A stretch of DNA of 16,341 nucleotides from an uncultured Actinomycetes bacterium. GTDB lineage: Bacteria; Actinomycetota; Actinomycetes; S36-B12. Position numbers and translations under genes: made by a program. The stretch spans positions 1 to 16,341 of the forward strand of contig CAJXUJ010000014.1 in NCBI GenBank assembly GCA_913061025.1. The letters are read 5' to 3'. Shown here one piece after another: positions 1-6,113 of the stretch; the stretch's first letter is position 1; the number at the start of each line of letters is the position of its first letter. The notes below the pieces were generated by a model. The model saw only the letters and a program-made list of their open reading frames with translations. It made no database searches and had not been told where the DNA came from.

Positions 1-149
1 GCATCGCCGGGCCTATCGGCGTGCTCGGATGGAGTCTCGCCCTTGGATCATTGGGTGCTGAAGCGACCGCTGCGCTAGCTGGCGGAGCGCTCGCGATCGT
101 GAGCATTGGCGTGTACTTGCGCACTCGTGGTGAACAGGTACGCGACTAG
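1..149 (+). CDS. C-terminal fragment of a membrane transporter (MFS-like)
   Basis: The reading frame is open from the window edge (first full codon at base 3) to a TAG at 147-149 and encodes 48 residues. Two hydrophobic Gly/Ala-rich stretches (around IAGPIGVLGWSLALGSLG and AALAGGALAIVSIGVYL) are separated by a short turn, and the chain ends in the basic tail LRTRGEQVRD. This is the look of the last two transmembrane helices and cytoplasmic tail of a major facilitator superfamily exporter, but the fragment is too short to assign a substrate or exclude other polytopic families. It converges on the response regulator gene with a 1-nt gap and no visible terminator. Confidence 0.55.
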   Translation, partial: IAGPIGVLGWSLALGSLGAEATAALAGGALAIVSIGVYLRTRGEQVRD

Positions 150-150
150 C

Positions 151-819
151 TCACTCCTCGTCCTGAACGACTCCAAAGACTTGCGTGTACAACTTCACAG
201 CCTGCACGCGAGGTGACTTTCGAGGATCGTCGTTCACACCGAGACGAGAGAAGATGCGGTGGGACATCGCTTCGACTGAGCGCTGGGTTGCACCGCGCTG
301 TTCGGCTATCTCTGCGTTGGTCCACCCGGCTGCCATCAACCGAAGCACCTCGATCTGCACGGGTGTGAGACCCGTCAGCGGGGATTCCTTCACCGACGTC
401 GAGACGATGGATTCCGTGGCGTTGCGAAGCACCGCCTCCAAAGCGTCGAGCAGCACCTCGGGAGTTTCTAAATCCGACTTGCACACGAAGGCGACATCGT
501 CGGCAAGGCCTCCGCTGACCCCTGCCGATGCGGCAGATGGATAGTTACTTACCGCCAACACGGCCAAACCAGGTGATCGAGCCTGCAACGAGTGCGCGAG
601 GTCCATGCCGGTGGGACCTGGTCCCAGGTGAATGTCGACCACCAACGCATCCGGGTCGAAGTCCCCAAATGCTCGAGTGGCCTCCACCACACCGGGCAGC
701 GCCAATACTTCGAATCCGGTCTTGCTGAACGCGTGACTCATCAGTCCGCGGACAAAGTCGTCGTCTTCGACGACCATCACCCGCCGCTTGTCACCCACGC
801 CCTCATCCAAGTCGCCCAT
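151..819 (-). CDS. Response regulator, REC plus LuxR-type HTH
   Basis: A 222-residue cytoplasmic two-component response regulator of the NarL/FixJ architecture. The N-terminal receiver domain (about 12-130) has the acidic pocket E18-D19-D20, the phospho-acceptor D62 (in VVDIHL), the switch residue S91 and the conserved K114 (in VCKSD). The C-terminal HTH (about 151-196; LTPVQIEVLRLMAAGWTNAE, then a recognition helix ending RIFSRLGV) is a LuxR/GerE type, so it should bind DNA as a phosphorylation-controlled dimer. Its ATG overlaps the kinase stop by one base (TGATG) and has no good Shine-Dalgarno, so translation is probably coupled. The partner is almost certainly the kinase just upstream. Target genes are unknown. 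Confidence 0.92.
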   Translation of the reverse strand: MGDLDEGVGDKRRVMVVEDDDFVRGLMSHAFSKTGFEVLALPGVVEATRAFGDFDPDALVVDIHLGPGPTGMDLAHSLQARSPGLAVLAVSNYPSAASAGVSGGLADDVAFVCKSDLETPEVLLDALEAVLRNATESIVSTSVKESPLTGLTPVQIEVLRLMAAGWTNAEIAEQRGATQRSVEAMSHRIFSRLGVNDDPRKSPRVQAVKLYTQVFGVVQDEE

Positions 820-2387
820 CAGCCAGCCACCGCCGAATGTTCGGAGTTCTCACGAGACACAGTGGGTAGCCGACCGCCGCGGACCGGGATCACCGCGCGT
901 AATTGATGACCGTTCGCCACATGCCCCAGGTCCCAGTCCAAGGTCACGGCCCCGAGAGTTGACGAGCCCAGACTCGGAACTCCCGCCGAACCAGATTCCG
1001 TTCCGTCGTCGGTGACCACCACAACAAAAGCATCGTCATCGCGAGGAGTCATCGCCACGTGAACGTGCTTCGCACGGCCGTGCCGAACTGCATTGGTGAC
1101 GGCCTCCCCGACGACTGCCACCAGCGCCGATCCGGCCACCGGGTCGGCTACTAAGTGCTCGTCGATTTGATCCATGCCCTCGACATCCAGGTCAATGGCG
1201 TACATCCACATCTCGGCGAGGCGATCCCACGCCACCCGCCAATCGCCGTCCCCCAGATCCGAGCTGAGCATGTGATGAAGGTCTGCGGTGAGTTCGGTCA
1301 ACTCTTCCCGCTCTTGTTGGTCGGACATGCCCGGAAGCCGAAGCGCAGACGCGAGGATGCGACCTTGCACCTCCCCGTGCATCGTGTTCGCGAGGCGGCG
1401 TCGGGTCACCCACGCCGCTTGCCGCACCAGAGCAGACGCCCGGTCCGCTGCATGAAACGCCTCGGTCACGTCCGCGCGGGTATTTCTCGCACGGGCGTTG
1501 GCGAGCAGCAGCACTGCCGCAAGGCCGAGCGAGTAGAGCACTGGGAAGAACGCCCAGAGCAGACCGGCATCAAACGACGTCGCGGTGAGACCCGCAACAA
1601 CTCCGGCTCCGACAAGCGCCGCGGCGAGCAGGCTGTCGCCACCTTCAGCACGAGTGAGTAGTTGCGGCCTGGCCCACAGCGCCGGCGCCCTTGGGATCCG
1701 CATCATCGCTACTTGGTCGACCAGCTCTTCCTCGCGCACTTGTGCGTCGTGGAGTTCATGGCTCAACGGTCGGACGGCATCGTTAACAAGAGATCGAAGG
1801 TGCGCGGCTGCATCGTCCGGGTTACCGCCGTCACCGTGGGTCGCCACTAGCCGCTCGGTCACCATGGTGCGGACGTCCTCCACCAGACGTTGGCGGTCTA
1901 CGTCGACAAGGCGGGCTGATTCCAGCGCAAGGGCCTTCTCACGGGCGACTTCTCGCAAAAGCTCCTCGCGATACCGTGAGTCGTCGGCGAGGGAGGAACT
2001 CAAGCGACCACCCGCCAGAAGCCAGGTGGCAAGGAAAGTCGACAATAGAGCGAGTTCCACATCCACTTGCGACTCGTCACTAACGCCCGCGAGTGCTGCA
2101 ACCACCAAAGCCCCCAGCACGGTCGTCGGCCCCGCAAGCAGCAGCAGAACGAGCGTGACCCAACGGCGCAAGGAGGCGCGGCCGTCCGTCATCCAGAGTC
2201 GGGCAACTTGGGCGACGATGATGGCGGCAACGAAAGCCGCCGTAGCGTAGAAAAACCAGGCAAGCCACGGCACCTCGGGCGCCTGCTTTGCCAACAATGT
2301 CGCGGCCAGGAGAACTAAAGGCGCCGCAAGGCCAAAGGACCGCAGCGACAAACCTTCCGGCAGTCCAGCGCGCCACCACTCACGCAT
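819..2387 (-). CDS. Membrane sensor histidine kinase (HisKA_3-like with HATPase)
   Basis: A 522-residue protein with two membrane modules. Four hydrophobic segments (about 17-34, 41-62, 75-100, 111-128) are followed by a long charged, probably coiled-coil region (about 133-225), then two more segments (252-272, 274-297), a dimerisation/phosphoacceptor helix with H337 (in LANTMHGEVQGRI) and a C-terminal ATPase domain (about 415-502) with N-box E428/N432/H435 (VGEAVTNAVRHG) and G-box VTDDGT. It would phosphorylate the adjacent response regulator. The residue after H337 is Gly, not the usual Asp, so catalytic efficiency is uncertain. A second motif, PLSHELHD (207-214), lies in the first coiled coil. 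The ATG has GAGGTGG upstream and overlaps the 7TM-PAS gene by 8 nt. No extracellular sensor domain is seen. Confidence 0.85.
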   Translation of the reverse strand: MREWWRAGLPEGLSLRSFGLAAPLVLLAATLLAKQAPEVPWLAWFFYATAAFVAAIIVAQVARLWMTDGRASLRRWVTLVLLLLAGPTTVLGALVVAALAGVSDESQVDVELALLSTFLATWLLAGGRLSSSLADDSRYREELLREVAREKALALESARLVDVDRQRLVEDVRTMVTERLVATHGDGGNPDDAAAHLRSLVNDAVRPLSHELHDAQVREEELVDQVAMMRIPRAPALWARPQLLTRAEGGDSLLAAALVGAGVVAGLTATSFDAGLLWAFFPVLYSLGLAAVLLLANARARNTRADVTEAFHAADRASALVRQAAWVTRRRLANTMHGEVQGRILASALRLPGMSDQQEREELTELTADLHHMLSSDLGDGDWRVAWDRLAEMWMYAIDLDVEGMDQIDEHLVADPVAGSALVAVVGEAVTNAVRHGRAKHVHVAMTPRDDDAFVVVVTDDGTESGSAGVPSLGSSTLGAVTLDWDLGHVANGHQLRAVIPVRGGRLPTVSRENSEHSAVAG

Positions 2388-3411
2388 CGGCCGCCACCTC
2401 GCGAGGTTCCGGTCGGATGAGGACCAACCGACCTGTGCGACTTTCGCCGGAAAGCGTCAGCGAATTCGATTCGAAGGTCAGCCAAGCGTCACCGGTGACA
2501 CTGCGCACCGGAAGGTCGTCAACTAAAGCTCCGCGCAGTGCAGCGACGATCGCCGGGCGGTCAGACCAGACGTCCTCGACTTCGAGCCCCATGGCCGGGG
2601 AGCGTCCTGGCCCTAGTAGTCGAACCGCGGAGGGATTCATAGCCGAGATCCGACCATGGGCGTCCAGGACAACAACCCCCGTCTCCGATGCCAGATAGGA
2701 CTCGGCCTGAGTCATCGGACGCAAGTCGAATGCGCGGAAGTTCGCCATCGCGATGGCCGCGAAGATCGCCGGCAGCAAGCCAAGGACTGCAGGACCGATT
2801 CCGAGGATGCGGATATTGAAAAAGGACAGGCTGCTCAGGATCCACGGCACCAGGATTGCCGCGAGCACCAGCATCACCTGGTAGCGATGCAGGCGTTTAC
2901 TTCGAAGCGCACTCAGCACCGTGATGGACACCGCAACGGTCAGCAACCCGTAAGTCCAGGTGTAGAACGCGAGATAGATGGGACTGCGGCGGGGAAATGC
3001 GAAGGTCACGGGGTCAAACCCGCCGCCGAAGAAGAGATCCATCGCCCATGGCCCGAAGACCACCGCCCCGAAGAAAACGGGGATGATGACCAAAACGGCC
3101 ACCAGGGGTGGACGTATCCACCTATCGCGTCCGGTCATCCAGGCGATGAACAACAAGAAGGCAACAGGGGCAACTAACCACCCGATGTACGTCAAGCGAA
3201 TCGCGACGACTTGCTGTTGGAAGGTCAGCGCATTGGAGAAACTGAACGCATACGCAGCCCAAATCTCACTGACGGCCAACAAGAAGATGGTCAAGATGCC
3301 GCCGTGCCTGGACGACGCACGATGGCGCCAGGTGAGAACCGCCAGGAGCAAGGCGGCCATGCTGGCGGCGATTAGGAAGCCGAATGCCGCGGCGCTATGA
3401 GAGGCAGACAT
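2380..3411 (-). CDS. 7TM plus PAS sensor protein without a kinase domain
   Basis: A 343-residue protein. Seven hydrophobic segments (about 7-27, 37-57, 68-92, 101-121, 144-167, 174-197, 203-223) match the N-terminal 7TM module of many sensor kinases (histidine-kinase N-terminal 7TM type). A PAS-like domain follows at about 236-335 (TGVVVLDAHGRISAMNPSAV is the typical PAS entry strand and helix). The protein stops there: no phosphoacceptor His helix or ATPase domain follows. It overlaps the membrane histidine kinase gene by 8 nt and starts 9 nt after sodX, with GGGGAAGG just upstream of its ATG. The likely role is a ligand- or redox-sensing input subunit for the neighbouring kinase. That partnership is inferred from gene coupling; the stimulus is unknown. 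Confidence 0.82.
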   Translation of the reverse strand: MSASHSAAAFGFLIAASMAALLLAVLTWRHRASSRHGGILTIFLLAVSEIWAAYAFSFSNALTFQQQVVAIRLTYIGWLVAPVAFLLFIAWMTGRDRWIRPPLVAVLVIIPVFFGAVVFGPWAMDLFFGGGFDPVTFAFPRRSPIYLAFYTWTYGLLTVAVSITVLSALRSKRLHRYQVMLVLAAILVPWILSSLSFFNIRILGIGPAVLGLLPAIFAAIAMANFRAFDLRPMTQAESYLASETGVVVLDAHGRISAMNPSAVRLLGPGRSPAMGLEVEDVWSDRPAIVAALRGALVDDLPVRSVTGDAWLTFESNSLTLSGESRTGRLVLIRPEPREVAADA

Positions 3412-3420
3412 GCCTTCCCC

Positions 3421-3708
3421 CTACCGATATCGCCAGACGAGACGACCAACGATGAGGTCGTCGGCCACGGCGCCGAACTGACGGCTGTCATCACTCACTG
3501 TGGGGTTATCGCCGAGGACCCACCAGCCGTCACCCTCTTTGTGGTGAAGACGCTTCACGACATTCAACTGCGGACGCTGCGGATGCTGCATGAGCACCAC
3601 ATCGCCCGGGTTCAGCCTTGACCCTTTGCGCACGATCCACCACTGACCGTTACGCACAGTCGGCTCCATTGACGGGCCGACCACTCGCACGGTTGTGAAG
3701 GGAATCAC
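3421..3708 (-). CDS. sodX: Nickel-type SOD maturation protease (S26 signal-peptidase family)
   Basis: A compact serine protease of the type I signal peptidase (S26) fold, 95 residues from the GTG at 3708. It has the Ser/Lys dyad: S13 in VVGPSMEPT and K52 in NVVKRL, plus the conserved VLGDN...SDDSRQFG box (64-79). No membrane anchor is present, unlike ordinary signal peptidases. This small form next to sodN is the dedicated protease that trims the SodN propeptide to expose the N-terminal His that binds nickel. I chose the 3708 start because AGGA lies 7 nt upstream and the length fits this family; an in-frame GTG at 3774 would add 22 poorly conserved-looking residues. It is divergent from sodN and heads the sensor operon that follows. 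Confidence 0.88.
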   Translation of the reverse strand: MIPFTTVRVVGPSMEPTVRNGQWWIVRKGSRLNPGDVVLMQHPQRPQLNVVKRLHHKEGDGWWVLGDNPTVSDDSRQFGAVADDLIVGRLVWRYR

Positions 3709-3791
3709 CCCACCATCCTGCCGCGTGCCGAGTGGCTTGGGGAGCGCTAGGGTCGGTGGAGGCGACCAGCCCACGATCTCGAAGGAGACTC

Positions 3792-4202
3792 ATGCTCAAC
3801 AGCATCTTCCGGGCACTTGAGCCCCGGACAACCGCTTACGCGCACTGCGATCTGCCTTGCGGCGTCTACGACCCGGCCCAGGCTCGCCTCGAGGCCGAGT
3901 CCGTGAAGGCCTGCATGGAGAAGCACAACGCGTCCGATGATCACGACTTCAAGGCACGCGCCATCTCCATCAAGGAGGAGCGCTCGCACATGGTCAAGGA
4001 GCACCTGTGGGTGCTGTGGACCGACTACTTCAAGCCCCCGCACTTCGAGAAGTACCCGCAGCTGAACGAGTTGTTCAACCAGGCGACCAAGTTGGCCGGT
4101 GCCGGCGGCACCAAGGGCACCTGCGACGTTGCCGTGGCCGATGAGTTGCTCGCCAAGATCGACGAGATCGCCGAGATCTTCTGGGCCACCAAGAAGGCCT
4201 AA
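3792..4202 (+). CDS. sodN: Nickel superoxide dismutase (SodN)
   Basis: A 136-residue precursor of Ni-dependent superoxide dismutase, a cytoplasmic enzyme converting superoxide to oxygen and hydrogen peroxide. The diagnostic nickel hook HCDLPCGVYDP begins at H18. After removal of the 17-residue propeptide, His1, Cys2 and Cys6 supply the nickel ligands. Further family landmarks are IKEERSHMVKEHLWVLWTDY, FKPPHFEKYP and the C-terminal IFWATKKA, all as in Streptomyces SodN. The start at 3792 has AAGGAG 4 nt upstream; upstream in-frame extension to 3732 lacks family resemblance and overlaps the divergent promoter region. The maturation protease gene is divergent, 83 nt away. A strong terminator follows immediately. 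Confidence 0.97.
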   Translation: MLNSIFRALEPRTTAYAHCDLPCGVYDPAQARLEAESVKACMEKHNASDDHDFKARAISIKEERSHMVKEHLWVLWTDYFKPPHFEKYPQLNELFNQATKLAGAGGTKGTCDVAVADELLAKIDEIAEIFWATKKA

Positions 4203-4223
4203 GTTCTCACCCCAAGAACAAAG

Positions 4224-4256
4224 AAGGGGCCCGCTGCCGATGGCAGCGGGCCCCTT
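4224..4256. terminator. Bidirectional intrinsic terminator
   Basis: A perfect hairpin: arm GGGGCCCGCTGCC (4226-4238), loop GAT, arm GGCAGCGGGCCCC (4242-4254), extended by two A-T pairs on the outside. TTT follows on the plus strand, and a T-rich run (TTCTTTGTT) follows on the minus strand. It sits between the convergent sodN and fibronectin-III genes and can serve both. Confidence 0.9.
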
Positions 4257-4273
4257 TACGTTCGGACTTGTTC

Positions 4274-5335
4274 CTACTTCACAACCCTGATGTTGCGGGT
4301 CTCTCGCATGGCGGTGAATCCGGGGAATGCCGGTGCGGACTCCACGAGAGTGAAGGAACCACTCTTCTTCCCCTTCTTCAACACTGCGCGTACCTGGACG
4401 ATGTCGCCCTGGTAGCGGAAGCTCACCGACTTCACAGACGCAGACTTGTTAACAGCGCTCAGGCGTGCCTCGTGACCAGCGTTCGTGTCCAGGTTGGCGG
4501 TGTCGTTGAACGTCTTCCACTTACCGCTCTTGACCTTGGTTCCTCCGCCTTCCCACGTGGGACCGACGAGAACCTGCTGCTGAACCGGTGCCGGCGTCGG
4601 AGCATTCGCTGTGTTCTGCGAGACGCTCGTTGCTGCACCCCAGCCCGAGGCGTTGGTCGCCAGAACGGAGAAGGTGTAGGTCGAGCCAGCCGACAGAGTC
4701 CCAATGTTGGCGTTCGTCGTATTGCCCGCAACCGAGACCTGACCACTGGTAGGGCCGGTCCAGTTGATGACGTATCCGGCGATCGGCGCCGAGCCACTGC
4801 TGCTGGGGGCATCCCAGTTCAAGGACACCGTGTTTGTCGAAACGCCGGTGACCTTCAGGTTCCGCACCTGGGAAGGAGTGGTCGGCTTGGGGGCAGGCGC
4901 CTGCGCGATCTGGATCTTCTTCGAGGCTTTACCAAGCTGAGTAGGAGACCCACCAAGCAACTGCTCATTGGCATGGGTGGTGATGGTCACCGATCCCGCC
5001 TTGGTCGGCGTCCAGTTCAGGGTGCCCGTCCAGGTAGCGACGGGCGTAAAAGAGCCGTTGCTCACCGGTGTGCACGTTCCATTGACGGAGCCCAGGCTGG
5101 AATCACCGCTCTTGAAGTCGAAGTTCACCGCTGGTGGCTGGTCATCACACGTCGGACCGGCGTCATTGAAGGCGAAGGTCGCTGTGAGCACCTGGTTCGA
5201 ACCCACTTGACCGTTGCCGGCGCTGATAGTGGTCGTTCCTTCGTTGGCAGATGCCGAGCCAGCAACTGCGATCTGCGACCCAACCAGGGCCAGACCGATA
5301 AGGGCGGCCGAGACGGCCTTTGTCTTGCTTCTCAC
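4274..5335 (-). CDS. Secreted protein with fibronectin type III domain
   Basis: A 353-residue exported protein. It has a Sec signal peptide (basic MRSKTK, hydrophobic core, likely cleavage after SASA at about residue 30). Residues 32-145 form a beta-rich, Ig-like region with a Cys pair (C63, C88). A fibronectin-III domain spans 151-243 (PSQVRNLKVTGVSTNTVSLNW ... AGYVINWTG ... TYTFSVLATNASGWG). A linker rich in Pro/Ala leads to a beta-rich C-terminal region (256-353) I do not recognise. No sortase motif, lipobox or catalytic motif is visible, so it is probably a soluble or loosely attached surface/binding protein. The GTG start has AAAGGA about 8 nt upstream. It converges with sodN and is divergent from the acetyltransferase gene. 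Confidence 0.85.
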   Translation of the reverse strand: MRSKTKAVSAALIGLALVGSQIAVAGSASANEGTTTISAGNGQVGSNQVLTATFAFNDAGPTCDDQPPAVNFDFKSGDSSLGSVNGTCTPVSNGSFTPVATWTGTLNWTPTKAGSVTITTHANEQLLGGSPTQLGKASKKIQIAQAPAPKPTTPSQVRNLKVTGVSTNTVSLNWDAPSSSGSAPIAGYVINWTGPTSGQVSVAGNTTNANIGTLSAGSTYTFSVLATNASGWGAATSVSQNTANAPTPAPVQQQVLVGPTWEGGGTKVKSGKWKTFNDTANLDTNAGHEARLSAVNKSASVKSVSFRYQGDIVQVRAVLKKGKKSGSFTLVESAPAFPGFTAMRETRNIRVVK

Positions 5336-5369
5336 TCGTAAGTCCTTTCGATGGGGGTGAGGCGGACAT

Positions 5370-5375
5370 AGCCTA
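5370..5375 (-). promoter_or_regulatory. Possible -10 box for the FN3 gene
   Basis: On the minus strand TAGGCT lies about 34 nt before the GTG start, with ATGACC about 15 nt further upstream as a weak -35. Unlike many genes here, this one would have a short leader with a Shine-Dalgarno. The call rests on motif resemblance only. Confidence 0.35.
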
Positions 5376-5428
5376 GACAGTCCGACTAGCGGTCATGCGG
5401 CTATTCCCATCGGAGTCGCGGTCCTGGA

Positions 5429-5434
5429 TAGCCT
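5429..5434 (+). promoter_or_regulatory. -10 box of a leaderless promoter for the GNAT gene
   Basis: TAGCCT (TANNNT) is followed by CCCCCC and then the ATG at 5441. There is no Shine-Dalgarno. The 6-nt spacing places transcription start at or next to the A of the start codon, as in leaderless actinobacterial genes. Confidence 0.5.
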
Positions 5435-5440
5435 CCCCCC

Positions 5441-5920
5441 ATGATTCGCGAGGCGACACATTCGGACATAGGCCCCATTCACGACATGATCATCGAGTTG
5501 GCCGTCTACGAGAAGGAACCCGACGCTGTCACCGCCACACCGGCTGACCTTGAGCGGGCTCTCTTTGGAGAGAACCCGGCGCTTTTCGCCCATGTTGCCG
5601 ATGACCCCGAGCACGGGGTGGTCGGGTTCACCCTGTGGTTCCTGAACTACTCCACGTGGCTCGGCAAGCACGGCGTCTACCTAGAAGACCTCTACGTCAA
5701 GCCGGAACATCGCGGATCCGGATACGGCATCGCCCTGCTGTCCAACCTTGCGCAGATTTGCGTGGAACGCGGATACGGCCGACTCGAGTGGTGGGTCCTG
5801 GATTGGAACACACCGGCGCGCGGCTTCTACGAGTCCTTGGGAGCCGACGCTCTAACCGAGTGGATCCCCTACCGCGTCACAGGTGAACAACTCACCGAAC
5901 TAGCAAACCGCCAGAAGTGA
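5441..5920 (+). CDS. GNAT acetyltransferase, SAT1/diamine N-acetyltransferase-like
   Basis: A 159-residue cytoplasmic N-acetyltransferase. It resembles the spermidine/spermine (SAT1) and thialysine acetyltransferase family along its full length: an N-terminal ELAVYEKEPDAV segment, GFTLWFLNYSTWLGKHGVYL, then acetyl-CoA motif A (LEDLYVKPEHRGSGYGIALL, 81-100, with R91-G92-x-G94-x-G96), and motif B with N123 and Y130 (DWNTPARGFYESLGA), Y130 being the usual general acid. The probable substrate is a polyamine or a small diamine/amino-acid analogue; the exact one cannot be read from sequence. The gene appears leaderless and monocistronic. Polyamine acetylation would fit a stress neighbourhood, but that is inference. 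Confidence 0.88.
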   Translation: MIREATHSDIGPIHDMIIELAVYEKEPDAVTATPADLERALFGENPALFAHVADDPEHGVVGFTLWFLNYSTWLGKHGVYLEDLYVKPEHRGSGYGIALLSNLAQICVERGYGRLEWWVLDWNTPARGFYESLGADALTEWIPYRVTGEQLTELANRQK

Positions 5921-5927
5921 GGTCGAA

Positions 5928-6011
5928 CTAACCGCCGAAGATGATCTGGGACACGCCCCAGATAACCAGACCGAGTCCCAGCGCCATCCCGACCCATCCA
6001 CGCGTCGTCAT
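5928..6011 (-). CDS. Possible 27-residue single-pass membrane peptide
   Basis: A short frame from the ATG at 6011 to TAG at 5928-5930 encodes MTTRGWVGMALGLGLVIWGV followed by SQIIFGG: a basic/aromatic start and one hydrophobic helix, as in small bacterial membrane proteins. There is no Shine-Dalgarno; CACAAT lies 6 nt before the ATG, a weak -10 consistent with a leaderless transcript. The gene would be divergent from heliorhodopsin (102 nt between starts) and convergent with the GNAT gene. In-frame extension to 6203 would overlap the heliorhodopsin gene and is not credible. I do not recognise a family; it may be fortuitous. Confidence 0.4.
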   Translation of the reverse strand: MTTRGWVGMALGLGLVIWGVSQIIFGG

Positions 6012-6087
6012 ACGTGGATTGTGACAGAACTCGTTCACGCTGACTTCCCCATCGATAGAGGGTTCACCTCCACATAAGTCGCCTCCA

Positions 6088-6108
6088 GAGTCTTTGACTG
6101 TCAGACTC
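6088..6108. repeat. Inverted repeat just upstream of heliorhodopsin
   Basis: GAGTCT (6088-6093), nine-base spacer TTGACTGTC, AGACTC (6103-6108), ending 5 nt before the heliorhodopsin ATG. The CAGACT that would act as its -10 box is inside the right arm and a TTGACT lies in the spacer, so the repeat could be an operator over the promoter. It could also be chance. Confidence 0.4.
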
Positions 6109-6113
6109 CCCAC

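Noticed and set aside
3732..3791. 20-codon upstream extension of sodN
   Set aside because: It does not resemble the SodN propeptide, and the ATG at 3792 has AAGGAG upstream and gives the normal length.
4268..5341. A 357-codon plus-strand frame opposite the FN3 gene
   Set aside because: The minus-strand frame has a signal peptide, a FN3 domain, a Shine-Dalgarno and a terminator. The plus-strand frame has an Arg-rich, unstructured-looking translation.
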